A stretch of DNA of 37,363 nt from an uncultured bacterium (GTDB taxonomy: Bacteria; Chloroflexota; Anaerolineae; J036; Brachytrichaceae). The stretch is from the NCBI GenBank assembly GCA_903873965.1, contig CAIQQO010000354.1:1-37363 (forward strand), written 5' to 3'. Made by a program: the position numbers and the translations under genes. The notes under the pieces are model-generated. The model worked only from the letters and a program-made list of their open reading frames with translations, did not search any database and was not told the origin of the DNA. Positions within the stretch are counted from its first letter, which is position 1, and each line of letters begins with the position of its first letter. Shown one piece after another: positions 7,239-15,188 of this stretch.

Positions 7239-10100
7239 ATGAGAGTGCGACGCGCTGATTCATCCAGTTCAGACTATGTGAGTAAACGGTTCACGAAGCG
7301 CCGGAGGCTGACGGCGTCACGTCACGCACTTTCCACACTGCAGGCGCGCTTTGAGCACCGTTGTCACATGCGCGAACTGGCAGGCGTCATTTCCAGCCGC
7401 ATGCTTGGCGTTGATGCCGCGCGTCTTGAGGACGAAGTGCTGCATACGCTGGCGGATATCGGGCATGCCTATGCGGTCGACTGCAGTTTTATCCAGTTGC
7501 TGGATCAGGATGGCGCCACGATCAACTACGATAAGGTGTGGCTTACCGATGAGTTTGGGGTAAGAAACCGAACGATGGTTGCCCGTTCTCTGTCACAGTT
7601 GCCATGGATGCAGTCTGAGCTGGAACATTTCAGGGTCATCAACATAGCTTTACAGCCCGGTGAGAATCTGGGGGCGTCAGAAACAACCCCTTTCGCCCCG
7701 CGAGGTCAGCAATCGGAAGAAGCCGAGTCCATGCGCCGGTTTTTCGGCGTCCATCCTATTCAGGCAGCCTTGTGCGTCCCCCTGGTCATCGATAACAAAC
7801 TGGTTGGCCTATGTGGCCTGATGAAAATGGCGTGCTGCCCAGGCTGGGAAAGCAACGATGTTGTCATCCTTAAATTGATCGGCGAGATGATGGCCGGCCG
7901 GATGATTCGCGCCCGAGTGGAGGCGCGCCTGGCAAGCGAGCGCAGCCTGTTGCGCTCACTGATCGACAGCGTGCCAGACATGCTCTACGCCAAAGACCTG
8001 CGTGGACGCTACACGGTGGCCAACCGGTCCGCCGCGGCACTGATGCAACACTCACCACAGAGCATCATTGGACTGACAGATTCTGATGTATTCGACCCGA
8101 CGCTTGCACAGGCTCATGCGGATGCCGAGTACGCCTTGATGCAGACCGGACTCGCACAGGTGGAGCACGAGGAGAGTGTTCCTGATACTCAAGGCGCCGC
8201 GCACTGGTTCTCATCAACCATGGCGCCACTGCGCGATGTTCATGGGCAAATCGCGGGCCTGGTGGGTATCGGCCGTGACATTACGGAACAAAAACGCAGC
8301 ATAGAAGCCCTGCGCGAAAGCGAAGCCCGCATGCACGCGCTATTCAACGGCATGACTGAGGGCGCTGCGATTCATCAAATGGTATATGACGACGGCGCAG
8401 CCTGTAATTACAACGTCCTCGATGTCAATCCGCAGTTTGAAGCGATCCTCAGGATTTCCCGCCAGAATGTCGTCGGCAAGCCGGCTACCGAGGCCTACAG
8501 CGTGGCGCAACCACCTTATCTGGCCGAGTTTGCCGCTGTCGTCGCAACAGGGCAGCCATATCACTTCGAGACCTACTTCGAGCCGCTGGATCGGCACTTC
8601 TTCATTTCCGCTTCCAGCCTGGGCGGTAATCGCTTCGCCACGTTCTTCTTTGACATCTCGGAACGCCGCCGCGTTGAGAACCAGCTCCGCGCCGCTGAGG
8701 CAAACTATCGCGCTATTTATGAAAATGCTGTGATGGGCATCTTCCAGAGCGCACCATCCGGACGCTACCTCAGCGCTAATCCAACCATGGCGCGCATCTA
8801 TGGCTTCGATTCGGCACAGGCGATGATCGATGATGTGGGTGATGACATCACACGCGTGTATGTTGATCCACAACGCCACGCCGAACTGCGCCATGTCCTC
8901 GATACAGTCGGCTTCATCAGTGACTTTGAATCGGAGAACCTGACGCGAGACGGCAAGACCATCTGGACGCGCTTGAATGCGCGTACCGTGCGGGATGCCG
9001 CAGGTCACCCTGCCTACTACGAAGGATTCCTGGAGGATGTGACGGATCGTAAGATGACGCAACGCGCGCTGCGCGAAAGTGAGGAGCGTTTCCGCATTCT
9101 GGCCAAAAACAGCCGCGACATCATCTGGGCGATGGACGCCAATTACGAGATGACTTATTGCAGTCCGGCGATTCGTCCTATGCTGGGGTTTGAGCCTGAA
9201 GAGGCCTTCAAAGGATTGACGGGCGCGATATGGACACCCGAATCCATTAAGGCTATGCAGGCGCTGCTTACCCAGGAAGCAATCGATTATCAAGCCGGCA
9301 ACCGCGACAGTGTGTATCACATTGATGTTCAGCATCGGCACCAGAATGGGTCGATGGTCTGGGTCAACATCATCGTGCAACGAATTCTGGCTGACACAGA
9401 GTCAGCGGCTGACACAGAGTCAGCGGCTGACGCAGAGTCAGCGACTGACGCAGAGTCAAAGGCTGGCACAGAGTCCAAGAAAGCGCGGTATCAGAAGATC
9501 GGGTTATTTGGAGTATCGCGCGACATCACAAGGCGGAAACAGGCAGAGGATCGCCTGCTCTACCTGGGTACGCATGACGCCCTCACCGACTTATATAACC
9601 GCGCCTATTTCGAAAGCATACTGGCGCGCATGACGGCTGACGCAGAGTCAGCGGCTGACACCGAGTCAAAGGTCAACACCGAGTCAGCCAGCTCCGGCCT
9701 ATTTCCAGTGACCATCATTTTGGCCGATATCGATGACCTCAAATGGATCAATGACCATCACGGTCACGCGGCGGGCGACCAACTCTTGCTTGGCGCAGCG
9801 CAGGTTCTGCGTTCGGCTTTCCGCGCTTCGGATGTGGTTGCCCGCATTGGGGGAGACGAGTTTGCCGTGGTGCTTCCCAACACGACCGAGTCGGCCGGTC
9901 AGAATGCCATGCAGCGTATTCGCAATGAGATAGCGCGCTACAGCAAGGAACACGCTGACATTAGTCTCAATATCGCGCTGGGCGCGGCCACGGCATTGAA
10001 ATGGCGCCACCCGGATGAACTGGTCAGCCTGGCTGACGCACGCATGTATGAAGACAAGCGCAGCCACGTGCGGCATGGGCGCGCAGCCCATGGCGCGTAG
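7239..10100 (+). CDS. GAF-PASx4-GGDEF diguanylate cyclase carrying two repeat arrays
   Basis: This 953-residue soluble protein has an N-terminal basic stretch, a GAF-like domain (about 45-225), four PAS domains (about 232-350, 360-475, 485-605, 612-765) and a GGDEF domain (about 775-945). The active-site motif is intact (IGGDEF, with GGDEF at 871-875), and the RASD at 862-865 fits the inhibitory I-site RxxD. It should make cyclic di-GMP from GTP with product inhibition. Two acidic repeat tracts are inserted: residues 718-747 in the last PAS domain and 800-817 near the start of GGDEF. Both are encoded by tandem 18-nt palindromic repeats. It lies 54 nt after the HD-GYP gene and 6 nt before its paralogue, so all three are probably co-transcribed. 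The start is the first good ATG; no strong ribosome site is visible. Confidence 0.92.
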   Translation: MRVRRADSSSSDYVSKRFTKRRRLTASRHALSTLQARFEHRCHMRELAGVISSRMLGVDAARLEDEVLHTLADIGHAYAVDCSFIQLLDQDGATINYDKVWLTDEFGVRNRTMVARSLSQLPWMQSELEHFRVINIALQPGENLGASETTPFAPRGQQSEEAESMRRFFGVHPIQAALCVPLVIDNKLVGLCGLMKMACCPGWESNDVVILKLIGEMMAGRMIRARVEARLASERSLLRSLIDSVPDMLYAKDLRGRYTVANRSAAALMQHSPQSIIGLTDSDVFDPTLAQAHADAEYALMQTGLAQVEHEESVPDTQGAAHWFSSTMAPLRDVHGQIAGLVGIGRDITEQKRSIEALRESEARMHALFNGMTEGAAIHQMVYDDGAACNYNVLDVNPQFEAILRISRQNVVGKPATEAYSVAQPPYLAEFAAVVATGQPYHFETYFEPLDRHFFISASSLGGNRFATFFFDISERRRVENQLRAAEANYRAIYENAVMGIFQSAPSGRYLSANPTMARIYGFDSAQAMIDDVGDDITRVYVDPQRHAELRHVLDTVGFISDFESENLTRDGKTIWTRLNARTVRDAAGHPAYYEGFLEDVTDRKMTQRALRESEERFRILAKNSRDIIWAMDANYEMTYCSPAIRPMLGFEPEEAFKGLTGAIWTPESIKAMQALLTQEAIDYQAGNRDSVYHIDVQHRHQNGSMVWVNIIVQRILADTESAADTESAADAESATDAESKAGTESKKARYQKIGLFGVSRDITRRKQAEDRLLYLGTHDALTDLYNRAYFESILARMTADAESAADTESKVNTESASSGLFPVTIILADIDDLKWINDHHGHAAGDQLLLGAAQVLRSAFRASDVVARIGGDEFAVVLPNTTESAGQNAMQRIRNEIARYSKEHADISLNIALGAATALKWRHPDELVSLADARMYEDKRSHVRHGRAAHGA
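9390..9479 (+). repeat. Five tandem 18-nt palindromic repeats inside the last PAS domain
   Basis: Units start at 9390, 9408, 9426, 9444 and 9462. The first two are GCTGACACAGAGTCAGCG, the third differs by one base (GCTGACGCAGAGTCAGCG), and the last two are diverged. Each unit can fold as GCTGAC-N5-GTCAGC. Translation gives ADTESA, ADTESA, ADAESA, TDAESK, AGTESK (residues 718-747). The paralogue at 10107 has only a few residues in the same loop. The gradient from identical to diverged units suggests recent expansion at the 5' side. Confidence 0.93.
9636..9689 (+). repeat. Three tandem 18-nt palindromic repeats inside the GGDEF domain
   Basis: Units at 9636-9653 (GCTGACGCAGAGTCAGCG), 9654-9671 and 9672-9689 are in the same frame and orientation as the array 156 nt upstream. 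They encode ADAESA, ADTESK and VNTESA in the loop between the first helix of GGDEF (LTDLYNRAYFES) and the strand FPVTIILADID. In the paralogue this loop is only CQEG. Confidence 0.9.
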
Positions 10101-10106
10101 TTTGTA

Positions 10107-12839
10107 ATGATCATGAAACACAATCGTCGATCAGTCCATCACAAGCAACTGCTACAACAAATGCAGCGCCATGCGCAGCTCGAATCGCTGGCCGAGTCCA
10201 TCTCGGCGCGCATGCTTGGCGTGGAGGCGGGTGTTGATCGCGTCGCTCAGACTGACTCTGCGCCAGACGAGACAACACGCGGGTCGTCGCCTGCCGGCAT
10301 TGTGTCATCTACTATCCGTCAGGCGTTAAGCGACGCAGGCGCAGCCTTCGGCGCGGATTACTGTTTTCTACATCTGCTTTCCAGCGATGGCGCCTTGATC
10401 GAGAGCGGCTATGAATGGCGCGCCGACGGGCAGACGCCTACTGCCGAGAAGCTGGTGGGGCAGCCAGCGGTGCTGTTTCCCTATATGGCCGATGAACACC
10501 GCATCAGAAAACCGGATGGCTCGATCGAGGCGGCCGATATATTTCTGTTCCCCGATATCACGACTGAGCCAGATGAAGTGCGCGACATGCTGCGCCAGAG
10601 TGGCGTACAAGCCGTGGCGTTTATATCGCTGCACATCGGTGCAAATCTGATTGGCTATTGCGGGCTGCGCAGCCGCGTGATTGACCCGAATTGGTCAGCC
10701 GACGATCTGAAACAGTTGAAGCTGATCGGCGAAGTGATGGCCAACGCGCTGCTAACCCTACGCGCCAAAGAGGCGCTGGCCAATGAGCGCAACCTGCTGC
10801 AATCATTGATCGATGCCGTGCCGCACGCACTGTATGCCAAGGATGTGAATGGCAGGTTTATCGCCTGTAACCACGCTTCAGCGGCATTGCAGGGACACAC
10901 GCCGCAGGAGACGATCGGTTTCAGCGACTATGATATTTATCCAGCCCATGTGGCGCAACGCTATTTTGATGACGAGATGCAGGTGATCCATGGCGGCGTA
11001 CCGTTGATCAATCACAGGGAGATGGTCGTCGATCACGCTGGCGCTGAACGCTGGTACAGCACCACCAAAGTGCCGCTGCGCGATGAGAACGGGACCATAC
11101 GCGGTATCGCGGGGCTGGGGCGTGATGTCACTGATGACGATAGAACCCTGCAGGCGTTGACCCAGAGTGAAGCACGTTTTCGCGTTCTCTTCGAGTCTTC
11201 GTCGGCAGGTATTGCCATCCTGCGCGCTATGACTTCACCACAAGGCGACATTGTCGATTACGTGTACGTCGATATCAACCAGCACTACGCATCCATCATC
11301 ATGCAATCGCGCGACCAGACGATAGGCAAGCACTTCCATGATGTTTTTGGTTCTACGGCGTGGGATTACGTGCAGGTATTTGGCCAGGTACAGAACACCG
11401 GCGTGCCCTATCGCAACGAGCGCTATGTCAGCAGGCTGCACAAGCATCTGTATCTATCGGTCTGCCAGATGGATGTGGGGTACATCGCCACTATCGTCAT
11501 CGATATCTCCAATGCAAAACGCCTTGAGGATGAACTGCGCCAGGCCGAAGCCGGTTATCGCAATATCTTCCAGAATGCCATCATGGGCGTTTTTCGCAGC
11601 ACGCCTGATGGGCGGTTCTTGTTCGTCAATGCGGCCATGGCGCAACTCTATGGCTTTGTTTCGCCTCAGGACATGCTCGGGGGTGCCGCAGTCGCGCAGG
11701 CTTCCGATCTGTATGTCGACGCCAAACGCCACGCGGAATTCACCCGCCTGTTGAACACGACGGGAACGGTAACGAATTTTGAATCACAGCATCGGCGCAA
11801 GGACGGCAGTGTGATCTGGACGCGCGCTTATGCCAGCACGGCGTGGAGCGAAAACCATGAACGGTTGTACTACGATGGATTTGTCGAAGACATCACCAGT
11901 CGTAAAGAAGCCGAACACATCATCGAAGAGCGTGAAAGCCAATTCCGTTTTCTGGCCAATAACCTGCGCGACGTCATCTGGACGATAGACACGGATTATC
12001 ACTACACCTATGTCAGCCCGTCGATCCGCCTGCTGCGCGGGTTTGAGCCAGAGCAAATCATGCGCGAAGATTTCATGGATGCCTATACGCCGGAATCACG
12101 TGAAACAATGCGCAAAGCGATCGCGCAACGAAGCAGCGCCGAATCATCCGGCAACATGGATACAGTGACCTATCTCGAACTGCAGATGTATCACGTGAAT
12201 GGCGGCCTGCGCTGGGTGGAAGTGTTGACGCAGGCGCTGTTGGATGAGGGCGGGCAGCGCATCGGTTATCTGGGCATCACGCGAGACATCACCAAGCGCA
12301 AAGAGGCAGAAGCCGCACTGCAATATGCCGGTATACATGATGCATTGACAGGTCTGTATAACCGCGCCCACTTCGAGTCTCAGTTGAACCGCATGTGCCA
12401 GGAAGGGCCGTTCCCATTCAGCATCGTTCTGGGCGACGTGAACGGTCTGAAACGCGCCAACGATCAATTCGGCCATGCGGCCGGCGACGAGTTGCTACGC
12501 CGCGCGGCGCACGTATTCACCATCGGCTGCCGTTCAGACGCGCTGATTGCACGCTATGGCGGTGACGAATTTACAGTGCTCCTGCCCGAGACCGATGGCG
12601 CTGCTGCATACGATACTGCCAAGCGGCTGACGCAAAGTCAGCGGCTGACACAGAGTCAGGATTCCACTACCGCGCCGCTCAGTATTGCGATTGGCGTTGC
12701 CACCGCTACACAACCCATGAATGCTGATGAGTTGATGAGCAAGGTTGATGAACGCATGTATGTGAATAAGCGCGCCAACAGATCGCCGATCGCATTAAAC
12801 GACGCCCATGTCGCCCCACCCAGTGTTGACGCGCCATAA
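10107..12839 (+). CDS. GAF-PASx4-GGDEF diguanylate cyclase, paralogue with altered I-site
   Basis: This 910-residue protein is built like the preceding one: a GAF-like domain (about 25-215), four PAS domains (about 225-345, 350-465, 472-600, 605-728) and a GGDEF domain (about 735-885) with YGGDEF at residues 817-822. The catalytic motif is intact. The I-site position, which is RASD in the neighbour, reads RSDA, so the Asp has moved by one residue and product inhibition may be lost. Two 18-nt repeats at 12626-12661 add RLTQSQRLTQSQ (residues 840-851) late in the GGDEF domain. The gene begins 6 nt after the previous stop; an in-frame ATG at 10113 is an alternative. The pair looks like a tandem duplication whose sensor domains have diverged. 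Confidence 0.92.
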   Translation: MIMKHNRRSVHHKQLLQQMQRHAQLESLAESISARMLGVEAGVDRVAQTDSAPDETTRGSSPAGIVSSTIRQALSDAGAAFGADYCFLHLLSSDGALIESGYEWRADGQTPTAEKLVGQPAVLFPYMADEHRIRKPDGSIEAADIFLFPDITTEPDEVRDMLRQSGVQAVAFISLHIGANLIGYCGLRSRVIDPNWSADDLKQLKLIGEVMANALLTLRAKEALANERNLLQSLIDAVPHALYAKDVNGRFIACNHASAALQGHTPQETIGFSDYDIYPAHVAQRYFDDEMQVIHGGVPLINHREMVVDHAGAERWYSTTKVPLRDENGTIRGIAGLGRDVTDDDRTLQALTQSEARFRVLFESSSAGIAILRAMTSPQGDIVDYVYVDINQHYASIIMQSRDQTIGKHFHDVFGSTAWDYVQVFGQVQNTGVPYRNERYVSRLHKHLYLSVCQMDVGYIATIVIDISNAKRLEDELRQAEAGYRNIFQNAIMGVFRSTPDGRFLFVNAAMAQLYGFVSPQDMLGGAAVAQASDLYVDAKRHAEFTRLLNTTGTVTNFESQHRRKDGSVIWTRAYASTAWSENHERLYYDGFVEDITSRKEAEHIIEERESQFRFLANNLRDVIWTIDTDYHYTYVSPSIRLLRGFEPEQIMREDFMDAYTPESRETMRKAIAQRSSAESSGNMDTVTYLELQMYHVNGGLRWVEVLTQALLDEGGQRIGYLGITRDITKRKEAEAALQYAGIHDALTGLYNRAHFESQLNRMCQEGPFPFSIVLGDVNGLKRANDQFGHAAGDELLRRAAHVFTIGCRSDALIARYGGDEFTVLLPETDGAAAYDTAKRLTQSQRLTQSQDSTTAPLSIAIGVATATQPMNADELMSKVDERMYVNKRANRSPIALNDAHVAPPSVDAP
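10250..10267 (-). repeat. Possible inverted, diverged 18-nt repeat copy
   Basis: Read on the minus strand, the sequence is TCTGGCGCAGAGTCAGTC. It shares the CGCAGAGTCAG core with the consensus, with four mismatches outside it. It encodes QTDSAPDE in a poorly conserved N-terminal stretch of the second cyclase. A single diverged copy could be chance. Confidence 0.4.
12626..12661 (+). repeat. Two tandem 18-nt palindromic repeats in the second GGDEF gene
   Basis: GCTGACGCAAAGTCAGCG (12626-12643) is followed by GCTGACACAGAGTCAGGA (12644-12661). The reading frame is shifted by one base relative to the arrays in the neighbouring gene, so the product is RLTQSQRLTQSQ rather than ADTESA. The array sits between the late helix of GGDEF and the strand LSIAIGVATA. 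Confidence 0.9.
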
Positions 12840-12920
12840 TCGTAGATATTTGGTAGCATTGACCACGTTGGGACAGTAAAAGCCGGATAGTCAGTTGTAT
12901 TGATAAGGAGAATGTGAATT

Positions 12921-14117
12921 ATGCTATCTTATAAAGTACTCGTTGCTGCTGCTGCCGTTCTCGCATTGACAACATCAGGATGCGGTGCGGTCAACAATCT
13001 CGTCCAGTCCAAGGTGAATGAAGCGAAGAGCACGGCCGTGTCGGCGCAAGGCACTGTTGTCTCTGCGGTCAACGCGACAGTGGCGCCTGAAGTGACAAAA
13101 GCCATAGCAGCTGCGACAAAGAAGGCCAATGTTAAAAGCACGAACACACCCGAAGCCCCTTCAGACGAAGCGACTCCGGAATCAAACAGCGGCGGCGATA
13201 ATGCGATCAGTATTGGCAATCTGGATCAGAACCTGAACAAGCTGAAGAGCTATCGCGAGCATGTGGTCTATGCCTTCAGCAGCAAAGACGAGAAGGGCAA
13301 TCCGACCAACTCCAGTCTGGATCTGCTGCAGGAAGTCATCGTAGCGACCAAAGATCAGCACATCAAGATGACCAATTTGGACGCTGCGTCAACCAGTGAT
13401 GCCACCAAGAAAGCGCAGGCCTATGAAACGTTTCAGGTTGGCGGCAGCATGTATATCTACAACAACACCGGTGGATCAGACAGCAGTTGCACCAGCTTCT
13501 CAACCTCGACCAGTCAGGCAAGTGATCCAACCGCCATGTTCAAGCCGAATGATTTTCTCGGCAATCTGCAGAATGCCAAACTGATCGCCAAGGGCGAGAT
13601 GGTGAACGGCATCATGACCGACCACTATCAGGCTTCGGACAAAGACTTTGGGATGGCCGTGTTTACATCGGCCAAAGGCGAGATATGGGTGGCGCAGGAC
13701 GGCAACTGGGTGGTGAAGTATGTCGGCGAAGCCTCCGGCAAGAGCGCTATGTTTGGCAATGCGTCCGAAGGCAGCATCAAGTGGGAGTACAACATCGAGG
13801 AAGCCAACAAGCTGGCGAAAATAGTACTGCCGGCCGAATGCGCGGCCTCGAAACCGGCTGACGACATCCCGGTGCCTGAAAACACGACCGAAAAAGGCAA
13901 CCTTGGCAGTATGATCACGTTCAAGAGCCCCGACGATGTCAGTGCGATCACGACGTTCTATCGCACCAAACTCACCGCGCAGGGCTGGAAGGAAGCTGAA
14001 GGTGGGCTGGAAGGCATGATGTCGTTCACCAAGGAATCGCGATCATTGACGATTCTCATCAGCAAGGAAGACGGCGGCGGCAGCAATGTCGTCATCACGG
14101 ATACCACGACCAAATAG
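12921..14117 (+). CDS. LppX-like lipoprotein of unknown function
   Basis: This 398-residue protein has a lipoprotein signal peptide (LALTTSGC, lipidated Cys21). Next come an Ala/Thr/Val-rich, probably helical stretch (about 25-70) and a Pro/Ser/Glu linker (about 72-95). The globular region (about 100-310) resembles LppX/LolA-type domains. A separate C-terminal part (about 325-398) contains AITTFYRTKLTAQGWKE, which looks like a small alpha/beta module found in other extracytoplasmic bacterial proteins. There is no enzyme motif. A GGAG ribosome site lies 10 nt before the ATG. It stands alone between the c-di-GMP cluster and a terminator, so its relation to signalling is only positional. Confidence 0.75.
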   Translation: MLSYKVLVAAAAVLALTTSGCGAVNNLVQSKVNEAKSTAVSAQGTVVSAVNATVAPEVTKAIAAATKKANVKSTNTPEAPSDEATPESNSGGDNAISIGNLDQNLNKLKSYREHVVYAFSSKDEKGNPTNSSLDLLQEVIVATKDQHIKMTNLDAASTSDATKKAQAYETFQVGGSMYIYNNTGGSDSSCTSFSTSTSQASDPTAMFKPNDFLGNLQNAKLIAKGEMVNGIMTDHYQASDKDFGMAVFTSAKGEIWVAQDGNWVVKYVGEASGKSAMFGNASEGSIKWEYNIEEANKLAKIVLPAECAASKPADDIPVPENTTEKGNLGSMITFKSPDDVSAITTFYRTKLTAQGWKEAEGGLEGMMSFTKESRSLTILISKEDGGGSNVVITDTTTK

Positions 14118-14149
14118 CCTCCGATAAAACTGCAACAGCCTGAGTTTTC

Positions 14150-14201
14150 AAGGCCCCCACCCGCCCGCACGATGCACGTGAAGGGCCGGGATGGGGGCCT
14201 T
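14150..14201. terminator. Terminator hairpin between convergent genes
   Basis: A perfect 10-bp stem AAGGCCCCCA (14150-14159) / TGGGGGCCTT (14192-14201) carries a long, partly paired loop with further CCC/GGG pairing. Short T-rich stretches lie downstream on the plus strand and A-rich sequence lies on the other side. It may serve the lipoprotein gene and also the SGNH gene arriving from the right. Confidence 0.6.
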
Positions 14202-14233
14202 TGTGCGCTTAGGGGAATCGGGCTAACGCAGTC

Positions 14234-15184
14234 TCACCTAACCACTTCTAGCACCTTCTCCAGCGCCTGCAACGTGACAAGGTTGCGCAGGGTGAAGCCA
14301 GAAGTGAGATGGCCTGACGTGAACAGATCCACCCGGTTGTCCTGCGGTACAGACAGGTGCGCCGTATCGCCCGGATTGACGCCTTTGTTGGGCAGTCCGT
14401 CCAGAGCGCGGTTAAGATTCACCAGCGGGATGTCAAAGTCGTGCGCCACTTGCGCCACGATCAGATTGAGCTGTTGCGACTTCTGCGGGTCTTCGGGACG
14501 CGTGGGGAACGTGTTGAGAATCGGGACGATGTTGCGGCTGAGCGTCGCGCTGATGATCATGCGCAGGTACAAGTCATACGTGGTCGCGTCGGTGTAATTC
14601 ACGTCATTCGTGCCAAACATGATGATCGCGATGCTGGGTTTGGCGACGCGATACTCGCACGCCAGCGGCGACTCGCCCGACTGGCACCACTTCGGATCAG
14701 CCCAGGTCGCATCGAGCGGCGCGGCGATGTTGAACCCGCCCGCTGAGGCCAGCCCAACCGTCGCAAACGAATCCTTCTGCTGCGTCGGGGACGACTCGGG
14801 CGTCGTCCCGTCCACGCTACGGGCAGGATATCCAGCGAACTGGGCGATCACTGACTTCAAGCCTTGATACTCGCCCAGATCGTACTTGCCGTCGCTGAGA
14901 GGGGCGAGGAAGTAGGGATTCTCGGTCATGCAGTCGCCGAGTTTGGAGAACACATGCGGATTGTTGCCCTGCGCCAGCCCGGCCTGATACACGGCTTTCA
15001 TCCTCGCGCTGACGACGGGCAGGATCGCGATAGTCTCAAGCCGAACATCCTGGGGGGATACCGTGGCGGCGACCGAGGTCACACTCACCAAGGCAGCGTC
15101 TCGGGTTGCGGTTGCTGTTGAGCATGCGCTCAACAGAACAACAGCGAGTAGGCACCGGCAGATCAATGTCCTCATGGTCTCCAT
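14234..15184 (-). CDS. SGNH-family lipoprotein with Cys in the nucleophile position
   Basis: This is the third SGNH paralogue in the window. I start it at the ATG at 15184 (METMRT); 15175 (MRTLICRC) is equally possible. Both give a lipoprotein signal ending LLSAC (Cys21 from 15184). Block I reads LGDCMTENP, so the nucleophile Ser of GDS is Cys (residue 85). Block III GTND (181-184) is intact, and the block V Asp/His pair is GDTAH (D263, H266). Shared words with the other two paralogues include NPYFLAPL-like, GYTIRNL-like and LDAIRR-like stretches. The gene starts 4 nt after the aldo/keto reductase stop, so translation is probably coupled. It may be a thiol esterase, an acyl carrier or an inactive relative; the sequence alone does not decide. 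Confidence 0.8.
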   Translation of the reverse strand: METMRTLICRCLLAVVLLSACSTATATRDAALVSVTSVAATVSPQDVRLETIAILPVVSARMKAVYQAGLAQGNNPHVFSKLGDCMTENPYFLAPLSDGKYDLGEYQGLKSVIAQFAGYPARSVDGTTPESSPTQQKDSFATVGLASAGGFNIAAPLDATWADPKWCQSGESPLACEYRVAKPSIAIIMFGTNDVNYTDATTYDLYLRMIISATLSRNIVPILNTFPTRPEDPQKSQQLNLIVAQVAHDFDIPLVNLNRALDGLPNKGVNPGDTAHLSVPQDNRVDLFTSGHLTSGFTLRNLVTLQALEKVLEVVR

Positions 15185-15188
15185 GGGC

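Noticed and set aside
8340..9380. Long minus-strand reading frame (346 codons) inside the first GGDEF gene
   Set aside because: It lies antisense to well-defined PAS domains and its translation resembles no protein family. High-GC codon use leaves the antisense frame open.
9390..9689. CRISPR array
   Set aside because: The repeats are directly adjacent with no spacers, lie within a coding frame, and there are no cas genes.
9882..9905. CGACCGAGTCGGCC in the first GGDEF gene as a diverged repeat copy
   Set aside because: It falls within normal GGDEF sequence (NTTESAG) at a position the paralogue also fills, so it needs no insertion.
14222..14239. GCTAACGCAGTCTCACCT as another copy of the 18-nt repeat
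   Set aside because: It has five mismatches out of 18 and the arms do not pair.
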